Program-made: the position numbers and the translations under genes
Shown: piece after piece, positions 1 to 6,176 of the stretch
Layout of the letters: every line of letters begins with the position of its first letter
Numbering within the stretch: position 1 is the stretch's first letter
DNA from: Rickettsiales bacterium
Lineage (GTDB): Bacteria > Pseudomonadota > Alphaproteobacteria > Rickettsiales > UBA998
Direction of reading: 5' to 3'
Length of the DNA: 8,470 nucleotides
NCBI GenBank assembly: GCA_019749855.1
Contig: JAIEPI010000169.1
Coordinates: 1-8,470 of the forward strand
Notes under the pieces: model-generated
Seen by the model: the letters and a program-made list of their open reading frames with translations, nothing else
What the model was told of the DNA's origin: nothing
The model's database searches: none

Positions 1-78
1 CGCGCGAAGCGGCGCAGGCAGGTCACGATTTTCCAGTACGTGCCTAAGATTCTGTTCGAGTTCTGAGGTGCGCTGCAT
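1..78 (-). CDS. Probable 5' end of an unidentified minus-strand gene (partial)
   Basis: Reading leftwards from an ATG at 78-76, 26 codons stay open to the window edge. The peptide starts MQRTSELEQNLRHVLE and looks like an ordinary amphipathic, helix-rich N-terminus. Its third-position base use is mixed, like that of the neighbouring genes, and the AT-rich stretch at 79-156 is what one expects between two divergent genes. A weak GAAAG-type ribosome site lies upstream of the ATG. The competing reading is the last 21 codons of a plus-strand gene ending at the TGA at 64-66; its third positions are almost all G or C, unlike the neighbours, and no terminator follows it. The fragment is too short to assign a family, and even the strand is uncertain. 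Confidence 0.4.
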   Translation of the reverse strand, partial: MQRTSELEQNLRHVLENRDLPAPLRA

Positions 79-156
79 TAAGGTTCACTTTCAATATCAT
101 TTGGATTAATTTATCAGACGAGTGTGACAGCTTAATGAAGGTGTGAGGCAGAAAAA
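79..156. promoter_or_regulatory. AT-rich divergent intergenic region upstream of glmM
   Basis: This 78-nt AT-rich gap separates the putative left-edge minus-strand gene from glmM and should carry the glmM promoter. I could not pick out a convincing -35/-10 pair. The clear element is a GAGG Shine-Dalgarno core at 145-148, 8 nt before the glmM ATG, which supports that start. A second purine-rich stretch, GAAGG at 137-141, is too far upstream to be the main site. Confidence 0.4.
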
Positions 157-1512
157 ATGAGCAAGCGGCAGTATTTCGGCACTGATGGTATTCGTGGCGA
201 GGCGAACCAACCTCCCATGACCGCAGAGCTTGCCCTTCGCGTGGGCATGGCGGCTGGTCGCGTGTTTAACCGTGGTGAGCATCGCCATAAGGTGGTGATT
301 GCTAAGGATACGCGACTCTCTGGCTACTTGCTGGAGCCAGCGCTCACCGCTGGATTTATCTCTGTCGGTATGGATGTGCTGCTGGTCGGCCCGTTACCGA
401 CACCGGCAGTGGCCATGCTCACTCGTTCGATGCGCGCCGACTTGGGGGTGATGATTTCCGCCTCACATAATCCCTATGCGGATAATGGCATCAAGCTGTT
501 TGGGCCGGACGGTTATAAACTCTCAGATGAGACCGAAGCGGAGATAGAGCGCCTGATGGACAGTGATTTATCATCCTTGCGCGCCACGCCGCCGAAACTG
601 GGACGCGCCAAACGGATTGATGATTCACAGGGGCGCTATATTGAGTTTGTGAAGCATAGTTTTCCAAGGCATTTGCGGTTGGATGGCATTAAAATCGTGC
701 TCGATTGTGCGCACGGCGCTGCGTATCAGGTGGGGCCGGTTATTTTGCGTGAATTGGGCGCGGAAGTGATCACTCTGGGCATTACACCTGACGGATTTAA
801 CATCAATGCGGAATGCGGCTCAACGGCGCCGCAGTCTATGTGTGAAGCGGTACGAGCCAGCGGTGCACAGTTAGGCATTGCGCTGGATGGTGATGCAGAC
901 CGTGTGGTGATGTGTGACGAGAGGGGGGCGGTGATTGATGGCGATCAGATTCTCGCTTTGATCGCGCAAAGCTGGCACAAAAATGGACGGCTGCGTGGCG
1001 GGCGTGTTGCTGCCACACTCATGTCCAACCTCGGGCTTGAGCGCTTTTTGGATGCGCGTGGCATTGGCCTGACCCGCGCCGCTGTGGGTGATCGCTACGT
1101 GCTGGAAGCCATGCGCGCGGGTGGACTGAACATTGGCGGGGAACAGTCCGGCCACCTGATTTTCTCTGACTATACCACCACGGGTGATGGATTGATTGCC
1201 GCCTTACAGGTGCTGGCGGTCATGGTTGAGGAAAATACGCCCATGAGTCAGTGTGCGCGCGTGTTTGAGCCGCTGCCACAAAAACTTCAGAATGTGCGCT
1301 ATGGGGCAGTGAACCCGCTGGATAATCGTAGCGTTCAGGATGCGATCAGCGAGGCACAGGCGCGGCTCAAGGGGCAGGGCCGTCTGGTGATACGCAAATC
1401 CGGTACCGAGCCAGTCGTTCGCATCATGGTTGAGGCCGAAACCGTGGCGATGGTGGACGAAGTGACGGGGTCGCTGGCGCGTCATATGGAACTGGCAACC
1501 CAAGTCGCGTGA
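157..1512 (+). CDS. glmM: Phosphoglucosamine mutase GlmM
   Basis: GlmM is a cytoplasmic enzyme that interconverts glucosamine-6-phosphate and glucosamine-1-phosphate, the step before UDP-GlcNAc for peptidoglycan and lipid A. The 451 residues match the usual length (about 445-455). All four family sites are present in order: the N-terminal FGTDGIRG (7-14); the active-site loop ISASHNP (100-106), in which Ser103 is the expected phosphoserine; the Mg-binding loop DGDADR (244-249); the sugar-binding GEQSGH (328-333); and the phosphate-binding loop RKSGTEP (413-419). The start is supported by GAGG 8 nt upstream. The stop codon is followed after one base by the thiD start, so the two are almost certainly one transcript. 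No disrupted motif is visible. Identification is secure; the motif set distinguishes it from phosphomannomutase-type relatives. Confidence 0.97.
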   Translation: MSKRQYFGTDGIRGEANQPPMTAELALRVGMAAGRVFNRGEHRHKVVIAKDTRLSGYLLEPALTAGFISVGMDVLLVGPLPTPAVAMLTRSMRADLGVMISASHNPYADNGIKLFGPDGYKLSDETEAEIERLMDSDLSSLRATPPKLGRAKRIDDSQGRYIEFVKHSFPRHLRLDGIKIVLDCAHGAAYQVGPVILRELGAEVITLGITPDGFNINAECGSTAPQSMCEAVRASGAQLGIALDGDADRVVMCDERGAVIDGDQILALIAQSWHKNGRLRGGRVAATLMSNLGLERFLDARGIGLTRAAVGDRYVLEAMRAGGLNIGGEQSGHLIFSDYTTTGDGLIAALQVLAVMVEENTPMSQCARVFEPLPQKLQNVRYGAVNPLDNRSVQDAISEAQARLKGQGRLVIRKSGTEPVVRIMVEAETVAMVDEVTGSLARHMELATQVA

Positions 1513-1513
1513 C

Positions 1514-2347
1514 GTGGTATCCCTCTTCCATGAACAGCCAGCACCGGTGAGCCCCACAAAGGCAGGTCGAGTGCTGATCATTGCTGGCTCAGATTCCGGT
1601 GGCGGGGCGGGTATTCAGGCGGATATCAAAACGGTGACCATGTTTGGTGGCTATGCCAGCACGGCGATTACAGCACTTACCGCGCAAAATAGTCTGGGTG
1701 TCGCAGGAATCCATGAGGTGCCCGCCGAGTTTGTTTGCCTGCAAATGGCGCAGGTACTGGATGATATCGGGGCCGATGCGATTAAAACCGGCATGCTGAA
1801 CACGGCGGAGATAATTCTTGCGGTCGCTCAAATGATCGAATCCAAGGCACGAGAGCTGCCACTGGTGGTGGATCCGGTGATGGTTGCCAAGGGTGGTGCC
1901 GCGCTTCTGCAGGCGGATGCGGTGCACGCGCTGGTGGATCGGCTGCTGCCATTGGCGCATATACTCACCCCCAATATTCCTGAGGCTGAGGCATTAACGG
2001 GGATTACCATTGGTGGGTTGTCGCAGATGCGCGATGCCGCCAAGCAATTGCTGGCCATGGGCTGTGGTGCCATATTGCTAAAAGGCGGGCATATGGAAGG
2101 AGACATGCTAGAGGATTTATTGCTAACCCACGAATATGAAGTCGTTTTCAGCTCGCCGCGCGTGCTAACCATGCACACGCATGGCACGGGGTGCACGCTT
2201 GCCTCAGCGATTGCGGCGGGGCTGGCTCAGGGGCATGACCTACGCGACGCGGTACAGGCGGCGCGAGACTATGTCCAAAAAGCGATTCAAAAAGCCCCAG
2301 GTTTTGGCCATGGCCATGGGCCGATCAATCATCTGGTGACGCCGTGA
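1514..2347 (+). CDS. thiD: Hydroxymethylpyrimidine/phosphomethylpyrimidine kinase ThiD
   Basis: ThiD phosphorylates 4-amino-5-hydroxymethyl-2-methylpyrimidine and then its monophosphate, giving the pyrimidine diphosphate used for thiamine. It is a ribokinase-fold cytoplasmic enzyme. Visible signatures are AGSDSGGGAGIQADIK (24-39) at the substrate site, DPVMVAKGG (120-128), the LTPNIPEAEALTG stretch (151-163), KGGH (190-193), the anion-hole loop HGTGCT (223-228), and a C-terminal GHGPINH. The start is uncertain. The GTG at 1514 gives 277 aa, and an in-frame GTG at 1547 gives 266 aa, closer to the family's usual length; neither has an obvious ribosome site. The first needs only translational coupling to the glmM stop, 1 nt away. 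No TPP riboswitch can precede the gene, because glmM abuts it, so any thiamine control would have to act elsewhere. Confidence 0.95.
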   Translation: MVSLFHEQPAPVSPTKAGRVLIIAGSDSGGGAGIQADIKTVTMFGGYASTAITALTAQNSLGVAGIHEVPAEFVCLQMAQVLDDIGADAIKTGMLNTAEIILAVAQMIESKARELPLVVDPVMVAKGGAALLQADAVHALVDRLLPLAHILTPNIPEAEALTGITIGGLSQMRDAAKQLLAMGCGAILLKGGHMEGDMLEDLLLTHEYEVVFSSPRVLTMHTHGTGCTLASAIAAGLAQGHDLRDAVQAARDYVQKAIQKAPGFGHGHGPINHLVTP

Positions 2348-2425
2348 GAGGTAAAAATGGTTGCATCAGCCCATGGTTTACGTTAAAAGGCCCGTTCTTG
2401 GTCACCAGACCATATGGAGAGACAT
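2348..2425 (+). promoter_or_regulatory. Leader region of rpmE: weak promoter candidate, mini-ORF and hairpin
   Basis: This 78-nt gap contains three things. First, a 9-codon ORF (ATG at 2357, TAA at 2384-2386, peptide MVASAHGLR) has an AGAGG 5 nt upstream at 2347-2351. Second, a weak sigma70-like pair, TTGCAT at 2360-2365 and TAAAAG at 2383-2388 with 17-nt spacing, overlaps the mini-ORF. The two readings are partly exclusive, because a transcript from this promoter would lack the mini-ORF. Third, a 5-bp hairpin with arms TGGTC (2399-2403) and GACCA (2408-2412) and loop ACCA ends just before the rpmE ribosome site GGAGAG (2416-2421). Some ribosomal protein genes are controlled in their leader, so this is a plausible control point, but each element alone could be chance. 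Confidence 0.3.
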
Positions 2426-2686
2426 ATGAAAGACGGCATTCATCCCGATTATCACGAAATTAAAGTTGTCATGAATAATGGCACCGAGTTCATGACATGC
2501 TCTTGCTGGGGCAAGCCAGGCGATGTGATGAAGCTTGATGTAGATCCAACCACCCACGCGGCATGGAATCCGAACGCTTCGCAGAATTTCAGCAAAGCTG
2601 GTCAGGTCGAGAAATTTAAAAATAAATTTGGCAATCTGGCGACTTTCTCCACCAAGAAAAAACCTGCTGAAGCAGCGTCTGAATAA
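2426..2686 (+). CDS. rpmE: 50S ribosomal protein L31
   Basis: L31 is a small protein of the large ribosomal subunit that bridges to the small subunit. The N-terminus MKDGIHPDYHEIKVVM is typical of alphaproteobacterial L31, as are WGKPGDVMKLDVDP and the downstream HAAWN segment. I chose the ATG at 2426 (86 aa) over the in-frame ATG at 2414, because the family begins with MK.(D/G)IHP and because GGAGAG at 2416-2421 sits at the right distance for 2426 but lies inside the longer reading. The classical zinc-site cysteines (16, 18, 37 and 40 in E. coli numbering) are absent, so this is a non-zinc type; a Cys-Ser-Cys does occur at 25-27 but at another position. The C-terminus carries a lysine-rich then alanine/glutamate-rich tail, KKKPAEAASE. 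A terminator hairpin follows 21 nt after the stop. Confidence 0.95.
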   Translation: MKDGIHPDYHEIKVVMNNGTEFMTCSCWGKPGDVMKLDVDPTTHAAWNPNASQNFSKAGQVEKFKNKFGNLATFSTKKKPAEAASE

Positions 2687-2707
2687 GCTTCAGGTATCAT
2701 TATTTAG

Positions 2708-2738
2708 AAAAAAGGCGTCCTTTGGGGTGCCTTTTTTT
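2708..2738. terminator. Intrinsic terminator, usable from both sides
   Basis: A 13-bp stem pairs 2708-2720 (AAAAAAGGCGTCC) with 2725-2737 (GGGTGCCTTTTTT) around the loop TTTG. On the plus strand it is fully paired, with two G-U wobbles, and ends in seven T, so it is a good rho-independent terminator for rpmE. Read on the minus strand the wobbles become mismatches, but the outer nine pairs (AAAAAAGGC with GCCTTTTTT) and six T remain. It lies about 50 nt beyond the hldE stop, so it can end that operon as well. Confidence 0.88.
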
Positions 2739-2786
2739 ATGTCATCTTTTTTTATCTTATGGGGAATTGATGGGTAGTGGCAGCTG

Positions 2787-4274
2787 CTAGCCCGCCGCCT
2801 TGCGGGTAATGCGCTCAATGATATTGGTACTGCTGTAACCTTCACGCAGCGCAATTCGCTTTACCTCGCCACCATAGGACATCACAAACTCTGAGCCGAC
2901 AATCTCGCCCATGCTATAATCAGCACCTTTCATGAGAATATCGGGCTTGAGTAGGGTGAGTAAGGCTTCTGGGGTATCTTCCTCAAACACCACCACCATA
3001 TCCACCGCTGAGAGTTCACACAGTAGCAAGGCACGCTCCTCCTGCGTATTCACCGGACGGCTACTGCCTTTGAGTCGGCGTACGCTGGCATCAGCATTAA
3101 TGGCAACCACCAGCCTGTCACACGCAGACCGAGAGTCATTGATCAGACCTAAATGGCCAGCATGAATTAAATCAAAGCAACCATTGGTAAAACCAACGCG
3201 AAGCCCTTCGCGTTTCCATTCCTCCACCTGCTGCGCGGCTTGAGATCGTGGAGCAATTTTAATGGTGTTAGCACGGGCACCCAGCGCCAGTAAGGCGACC
3301 TTTAAGTCCGTGCGGTACACAACAGAGGTGCCGATTTTACCCACCACAATACCGGCGGCGGCGTTGGCTAGCTCCACCGCATCTGCCAAACGACTGCCGC
3401 TCGCCAAAGCCACGGCGAGCGTGGCGATCACCGTATCGCCAGCCCCAGAGACATCAAATACTTCGCGGGCGCGAGTATTGATCATGTGAGCTTCAGACTC
3501 GCCTTCTAATAGAATCATGCCGAGCGCCCCACGCGTAATCACCATGGATTGAATGCGATGTTGGCGCATTTGTTCACGAGCGGCCGCGATTAAGTCCTCG
3601 GTGGAATCGAGGGGGCGGCCCGCTGCCTCGCTCAGCTCACGTGCGTTGGGGGTGAGGATTGTCGCCTCACGATACACGGAGAAATCACGGCGCTTGGGAT
3701 CAACAATGACTGGTAATCCAGAGTTTTTGGCTGTTTCAATCACGCCGTGAATGACGCGATCTGTCAGCATGCCCTTACCATAATCCGACATAACAACGAC
3801 CTGATAGCGTCCAATGTCCTCTTTAACGGAGCGCAGAACCCGATCCTCCAGTGCTGTGGGTAGCGGCTCTGCCGACTCATAGTCGGCGCGAAGCAACTGT
3901 TGTCCGGCGGCGATGTAGCGGATTTTTTCACTGGACGTGCGTTTAGGATCACTCAGTAAATAAGGCTCCAGATTGGACTCGTTGCCAGCCAGCGCGACAA
4001 TTCGGTTTCCCGCCTCATCATTGCCAACAACCGACATGAAACTTGCCTGCGCTCCCAACGTAATCATGTTACGCACAGTGTTTCCGGCGCCGCCAAGCAT
4101 CACCGTTTGGCGATCAATTTTGAGCACAGGAATCGGTGCTTCCGGTGATATGCGTGTCGCACTTCCATAAATGAAGTGATCGAGCATTACATCGCCGATA
4201 CACAAGATGGATGCGGCGTCAAACCGATCAACCTGCCGGGCGAGATCGTCGGCGTGCTGATCGTTTAGTTGCAT
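2787..4274 (-). CDS. hldE: Bifunctional heptose-7-phosphate kinase / heptose-1-phosphate adenylyltransferase HldE
   Basis: HldE (also called RfaE) carries out two steps towards ADP-heptose for the LPS inner core: phosphorylation of D-glycero-beta-D-manno-heptose 7-phosphate at C1, and, after removal of the 7-phosphate by GmhB, transfer of AMP from ATP. The 495 residues are the usual length of the fused form. The PfkB-type kinase domain (about 1-330) has the substrate-site GGAGN (61-65) and SGAGD (276-280), with Asp280 as the expected catalytic base. The nucleotidyltransferase domain (about 355-495) has FTNGCFDLIHAGH (362-374), including the HxGH motif, a KG pair at 449-450 and the typical C-terminal GYSSTNIIERI. 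It is the last gene of a three-gene minus-strand set, starting 12 nt after the trcR stop; its own ribosome site is weak, suggesting coupling to trcR translation. Confidence 0.96.
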   Translation of the reverse strand: MQLNDQHADDLARQVDRFDAASILCIGDVMLDHFIYGSATRISPEAPIPVLKIDRQTVMLGGAGNTVRNMITLGAQASFMSVVGNDEAGNRIVALAGNESNLEPYLLSDPKRTSSEKIRYIAAGQQLLRADYESAEPLPTALEDRVLRSVKEDIGRYQVVVMSDYGKGMLTDRVIHGVIETAKNSGLPVIVDPKRRDFSVYREATILTPNARELSEAAGRPLDSTEDLIAAAREQMRQHRIQSMVITRGALGMILLEGESEAHMINTRAREVFDVSGAGDTVIATLAVALASGSRLADAVELANAAAGIVVGKIGTSVVYRTDLKVALLALGARANTIKIAPRSQAAQQVEEWKREGLRVGFTNGCFDLIHAGHLGLINDSRSACDRLVVAINADASVRRLKGSSRPVNTQEERALLLCELSAVDMVVVFEEDTPEALLTLLKPDILMKGADYSMGEIVGSEFVMSYGGEVKRIALREGYSSTNIIERITRKAAG

Positions 4275-4286
4275 CAGATGGCCGTC

Positions 4287-4874
4287 TTACGCATGAGTTC
4301 CAGTCGATGCGAGTGGCTCATCGTCGCCACCGGCTGGCGTAGCAACCACCGCGTCGGCTGGCCGCGAGCGACGCACCGCTTCATCAAGATGAATCTGCAG
4401 GCAGAGGCCTAGCAAAACCGGATCTTTTGGTTTGATGTTAACGCTGTTCCAGTGTGAACGGTCTTTCAGCGCATCAATCGTTTTCTTCGTCGTGCCAATC
4501 AGCTTAATAATTTGTGCGTCTGACAAATAAGGATGGTATTTCAATAGCCACGCAATCGCTTCCGGCTTATCCTGACGGCGGGCACGTGGCGTGTAGCGGC
4601 TGCCTTTGAGGCGGGTTTCCAGATATTGGCGGGCTGTGGCGGCAATCAGAAGCTTCTTGGCGGGATCTTTTTCTGCTTCTTCAATGGTTTCTTTGCTGAG
4701 CTGCCCACTGGCCAAGGGATCGACGCCAATGATACCAGTGGCAACTTCACCATCCGCAATGCCTTGAACTTCAAGAGGATGCATGCCGCAGAACTCGGCA
4801 ATCTGGTCAAATGTCAGGGTGGTGTTATCAACCAGCCAGACGGCGGTCGCCTTTGGCATCAATGGAAGAGTCAT
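4287..4874 (-). CDS. trcR: DUF1013 / TrcR-type cell-cycle transcriptional regulator
   Basis: This 195-aa protein matches the alphaproteobacterial DUF1013 family, now usually called cell cycle transcriptional regulator TrcR. I recognise the family from the N-terminal stretch MPKATAVWLVDNTTLTFDQI and the central RYTPRARRQDKPEAIAWLLK (about 93-112). Two helix-turn-helix-like segments are visible: one at about 19-42, with a (T/S)FDQIAEFCGM pattern, and one at about 104-140 (YLSDAQIIKLIGTTKKTIDALK). There is no signal peptide or membrane segment, so it should act in the cytoplasm on DNA or RNA polymerase. The last 25 residues are Ala/Gly/Asp-rich and probably disordered. The start is supported by AAGGA (minus strand, 4888-4884) 9 nt upstream. 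It lies 34 nt after the oxidoreductase gene and 12 nt before hldE. The family call is firm; the precise role comes from the family, not from this sequence. Confidence 0.88.
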   Translation of the reverse strand: MTLPLMPKATAVWLVDNTTLTFDQIAEFCGMHPLEVQGIADGEVATGIIGVDPLASGQLSKETIEEAEKDPAKKLLIAATARQYLETRLKGSRYTPRARRQDKPEAIAWLLKYHPYLSDAQIIKLIGTTKKTIDALKDRSHWNSVNIKPKDPVLLGLCLQIHLDEAVRRSRPADAVVATPAGGDDEPLASTGTHA

Positions 4875-4908
4875 GGCGCGTTATCCTTATTCTTAATGAT
4901 TCTTTAGG

Positions 4909-5889
4909 CTAAGGGCTTACTTCTAGTAATATTTTGCCAATATGCAAGCGCTGTTGCATGCGAAGATGCGCTTTTTTGGCCTCTTTGAGGGGAAAAACAT
5001 GATCCAGCACCGGATTAAGTCTCCCAAGCGCCATTTCAGGCCAAAGAAATTGTTGAACTTCCTGCCAAAGCGCGGCTTTCACCTCCAGTGATTGCGAGCG
5101 CAGGGTCATCCCGTGCCAATGCAGGTTTTTTATCAGTAGGCGGCCGGTGTTGATCGCGGTGTGAGGGCCGTTCAGGCAGGCAATAGTGATGAGTTTACCG
5201 TCGACTTTTAATAGTTTTGTCGCCAGATCAATAAAGTCGCCTCCCAACATATCGAGTACAATTGCCACAGAGCCACCTTGAATATGTTGCGTGACCTGTT
5301 CTGCCAGATTGGCTGTACGATAATCCAGTGTTATGGCACCTAAAGATGTGCAAGCCGCTATTTTTTCTGGACTTCCAGCCAAAGCAATTGGATGGGCGTT
5401 TAATGTTTTCAGCATAGAAATAGCGCAGGTGCCGATGCCGCTGCTGCCTCCGCTGAGCAACACATAGTCACCGGCTTGCACCTCTCCTAAGCGCACTAAC
5501 GCCAACCAGTTTGTCATCAAAGCTTCCGGAAGGGCGGCGGCTTGTTTCAGGTCAAAACCGGCGGGAACAGGCGCCAGAAGTTGGGCGTCGCATACACAGA
5601 ACTCTGCGTAGCCGCCGCCCGTCAGTAAGGCACAGGCAGCATCGCCCACCTGCCAATCAGTGACGCCCTCACCCAAGGCGTCGATGACGCCGGATACTTC
5701 AAGCCCGGGGATATTGTTTGTCTCAACGGGGGCAGGGTAGGTAGCCGCCACCTGAAACACATCTGCGCGGTTGATTCCTGCGTATGCCACGCGCAGGCGA
5801 ACTTCGCCCGCGTTTGGCTGAGGCAGATCGACATCACAGGCGATTAATCGGCCCGTACCAGTTGAAAAGTCAATTTGAATGGCGCGCAT
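4909..5889 (-). CDS. NAD(P)H-quinone oxidoreductase, zinc-free MDR family
   Basis: A 326-aa medium-chain dehydrogenase/reductase of the quinone oxidoreductase type, expected to use NADPH to reduce quinones or other activated carbonyls in the cytoplasm. Features are the N-terminal GroES-like domain with AGINRADVFQ and PGLEVSGVI, the GGGYAEF segment, and a Rossmann nucleotide loop LLSGGSSGIGT. The cysteine and histidine ligands of zinc alcohol dehydrogenases are missing, as expected for this branch. The frame stays open upstream to an ATG at 6033, but the extra 48 residues have no family character and would overlap the divergent gene at 5981. MRAIQI at 5889 is the usual start for the family; an ATG at 5901 is the close alternative. 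Neither has a strong ribosome site. It is first in the set with trcR and hldE. The substrate cannot be told from sequence. Confidence 0.88.
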   Translation of the reverse strand: MRAIQIDFSTGTGRLIACDVDLPQPNAGEVRLRVAYAGINRADVFQVAATYPAPVETNNIPGLEVSGVIDALGEGVTDWQVGDAACALLTGGGYAEFCVCDAQLLAPVPAGFDLKQAAALPEALMTNWLALVRLGEVQAGDYVLLSGGSSGIGTCAISMLKTLNAHPIALAGSPEKIAACTSLGAITLDYRTANLAEQVTQHIQGGSVAIVLDMLGGDFIDLATKLLKVDGKLITIACLNGPHTAINTGRLLIKNLHWHGMTLRSQSLEVKAALWQEVQQFLWPEMALGRLNPVLDHVFPLKEAKKAHLRMQQRLHIGKILLEVSP

Positions 5890-5980
5890 TTTGCTTTGCA
5901 TCTTGCTCTGGTAATGATGAACGCGTTGGTCATAGAGAAATAATCTGCTAAGCATAACAGCTCTATGAAAGTGCGCCATT
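5890..5980. promoter_or_regulatory. Divergent intergenic region between the oxidoreductase and DUF1192 genes
   Basis: These 91 nt should hold back-to-back promoters for the leftward oxidoreductase-trcR-hldE set and the rightward DUF1192-patatin pair. The middle (about 5930-5965) is AT-rich. No -35/-10 pair stands out on either strand; TTGGTC with TAAGCA 17 nt later is the best plus-strand match and is poor. A GAAAG at 5966-5970 may be the ribosome site of the rightward gene. The assignment rests on gene layout rather than on a recognised motif. Confidence 0.4.
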
Positions 5981-6172
5981 ATGTTTGATGATGATGATCG
6001 TCCTAAAGCAAACCATTTGTTGCTTCCTCGCAAGCTTGAGGTTCTGAGTCGTGACGATTTGGGAGACTATCTGGACTGGTTAACCGTTGAGAAAATGCGT
6101 GCCGAAGCCGCCCTGGAATCAAGGGGGCTATTTGAGTCAGCTGCCGCAGCATTGTTTAAAGCAAAGGATTAG
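5981..6172 (+). CDS. DUF1192-like small protein
   Basis: A 63-aa acidic protein starting MFDDDDRPKANHLL. It fits the pattern of DUF1192, a family of about 60 residues in Alphaproteobacteria: an acidic N-terminus with DRPK, then a short leucine-rich segment (LEVLSRDDLGDYLDWL), then a helical, probably coiled-coil stretch with alternating Glu, Arg and Ala, ending near a phenylalanine and lysines. It has no signal peptide or membrane segment. No function is established to my knowledge. Its position divergent from a quinone oxidoreductase gene and near a DUF1013 gene is the arrangement I associate with this family, which supports the call. It ends 4 nt before the patatin start, and its last codons contain that gene's ribosome site. 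Confidence 0.72.
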   Translation: MFDDDDRPKANHLLLPRKLEVLSRDDLGDYLDWLTVEKMRAEAALESRGLFESAAAALFKAKD

Positions 6173-6176
6173 AATA

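Noticed and set aside
1..66. A plus-strand gene ending at the TGA at 64-66
   Set aside because: The 21 codons are extremely biased to G/C at the third position, unlike neighbouring genes, and no terminator follows. The minus-strand reading from 78 fits better, though this is not certain.
1380..1560. TPP riboswitch for thiD
   Set aside because: The region is glmM coding sequence up to 1 nt before thiD and shows no conserved thi-box such as CTGAGA followed by an ACCTGAT-type block.
1204..1581. A 125-codon minus-strand open frame across the glmM-thiD junction
   Set aside because: It is antisense to two conserved genes with intact motifs and has no recognisable features of its own.
1828..2196. 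A 122-codon minus-strand open frame inside thiD
   Set aside because: Shadow of thiD: Ser/Ala/Cys-rich composition and no ribosome site or family resemblance.
2281..2325. GGCCATGG-type short repeat and His/Gly-rich tail near the thiD end
   Set aside because: It encodes the common ThiD C-terminal GHGP(V/I)NH region with one extra Gly-His, so it is a small coding variation rather than a repeat element.
6087..6176. Upstream extension of the patatin frame starting at the ATG at 6087
   Set aside because: It runs through the DUF1192-like gene in another frame, while AAGGA 8 nt before the ATG at 6177 gives a clean start where the family similarity begins.
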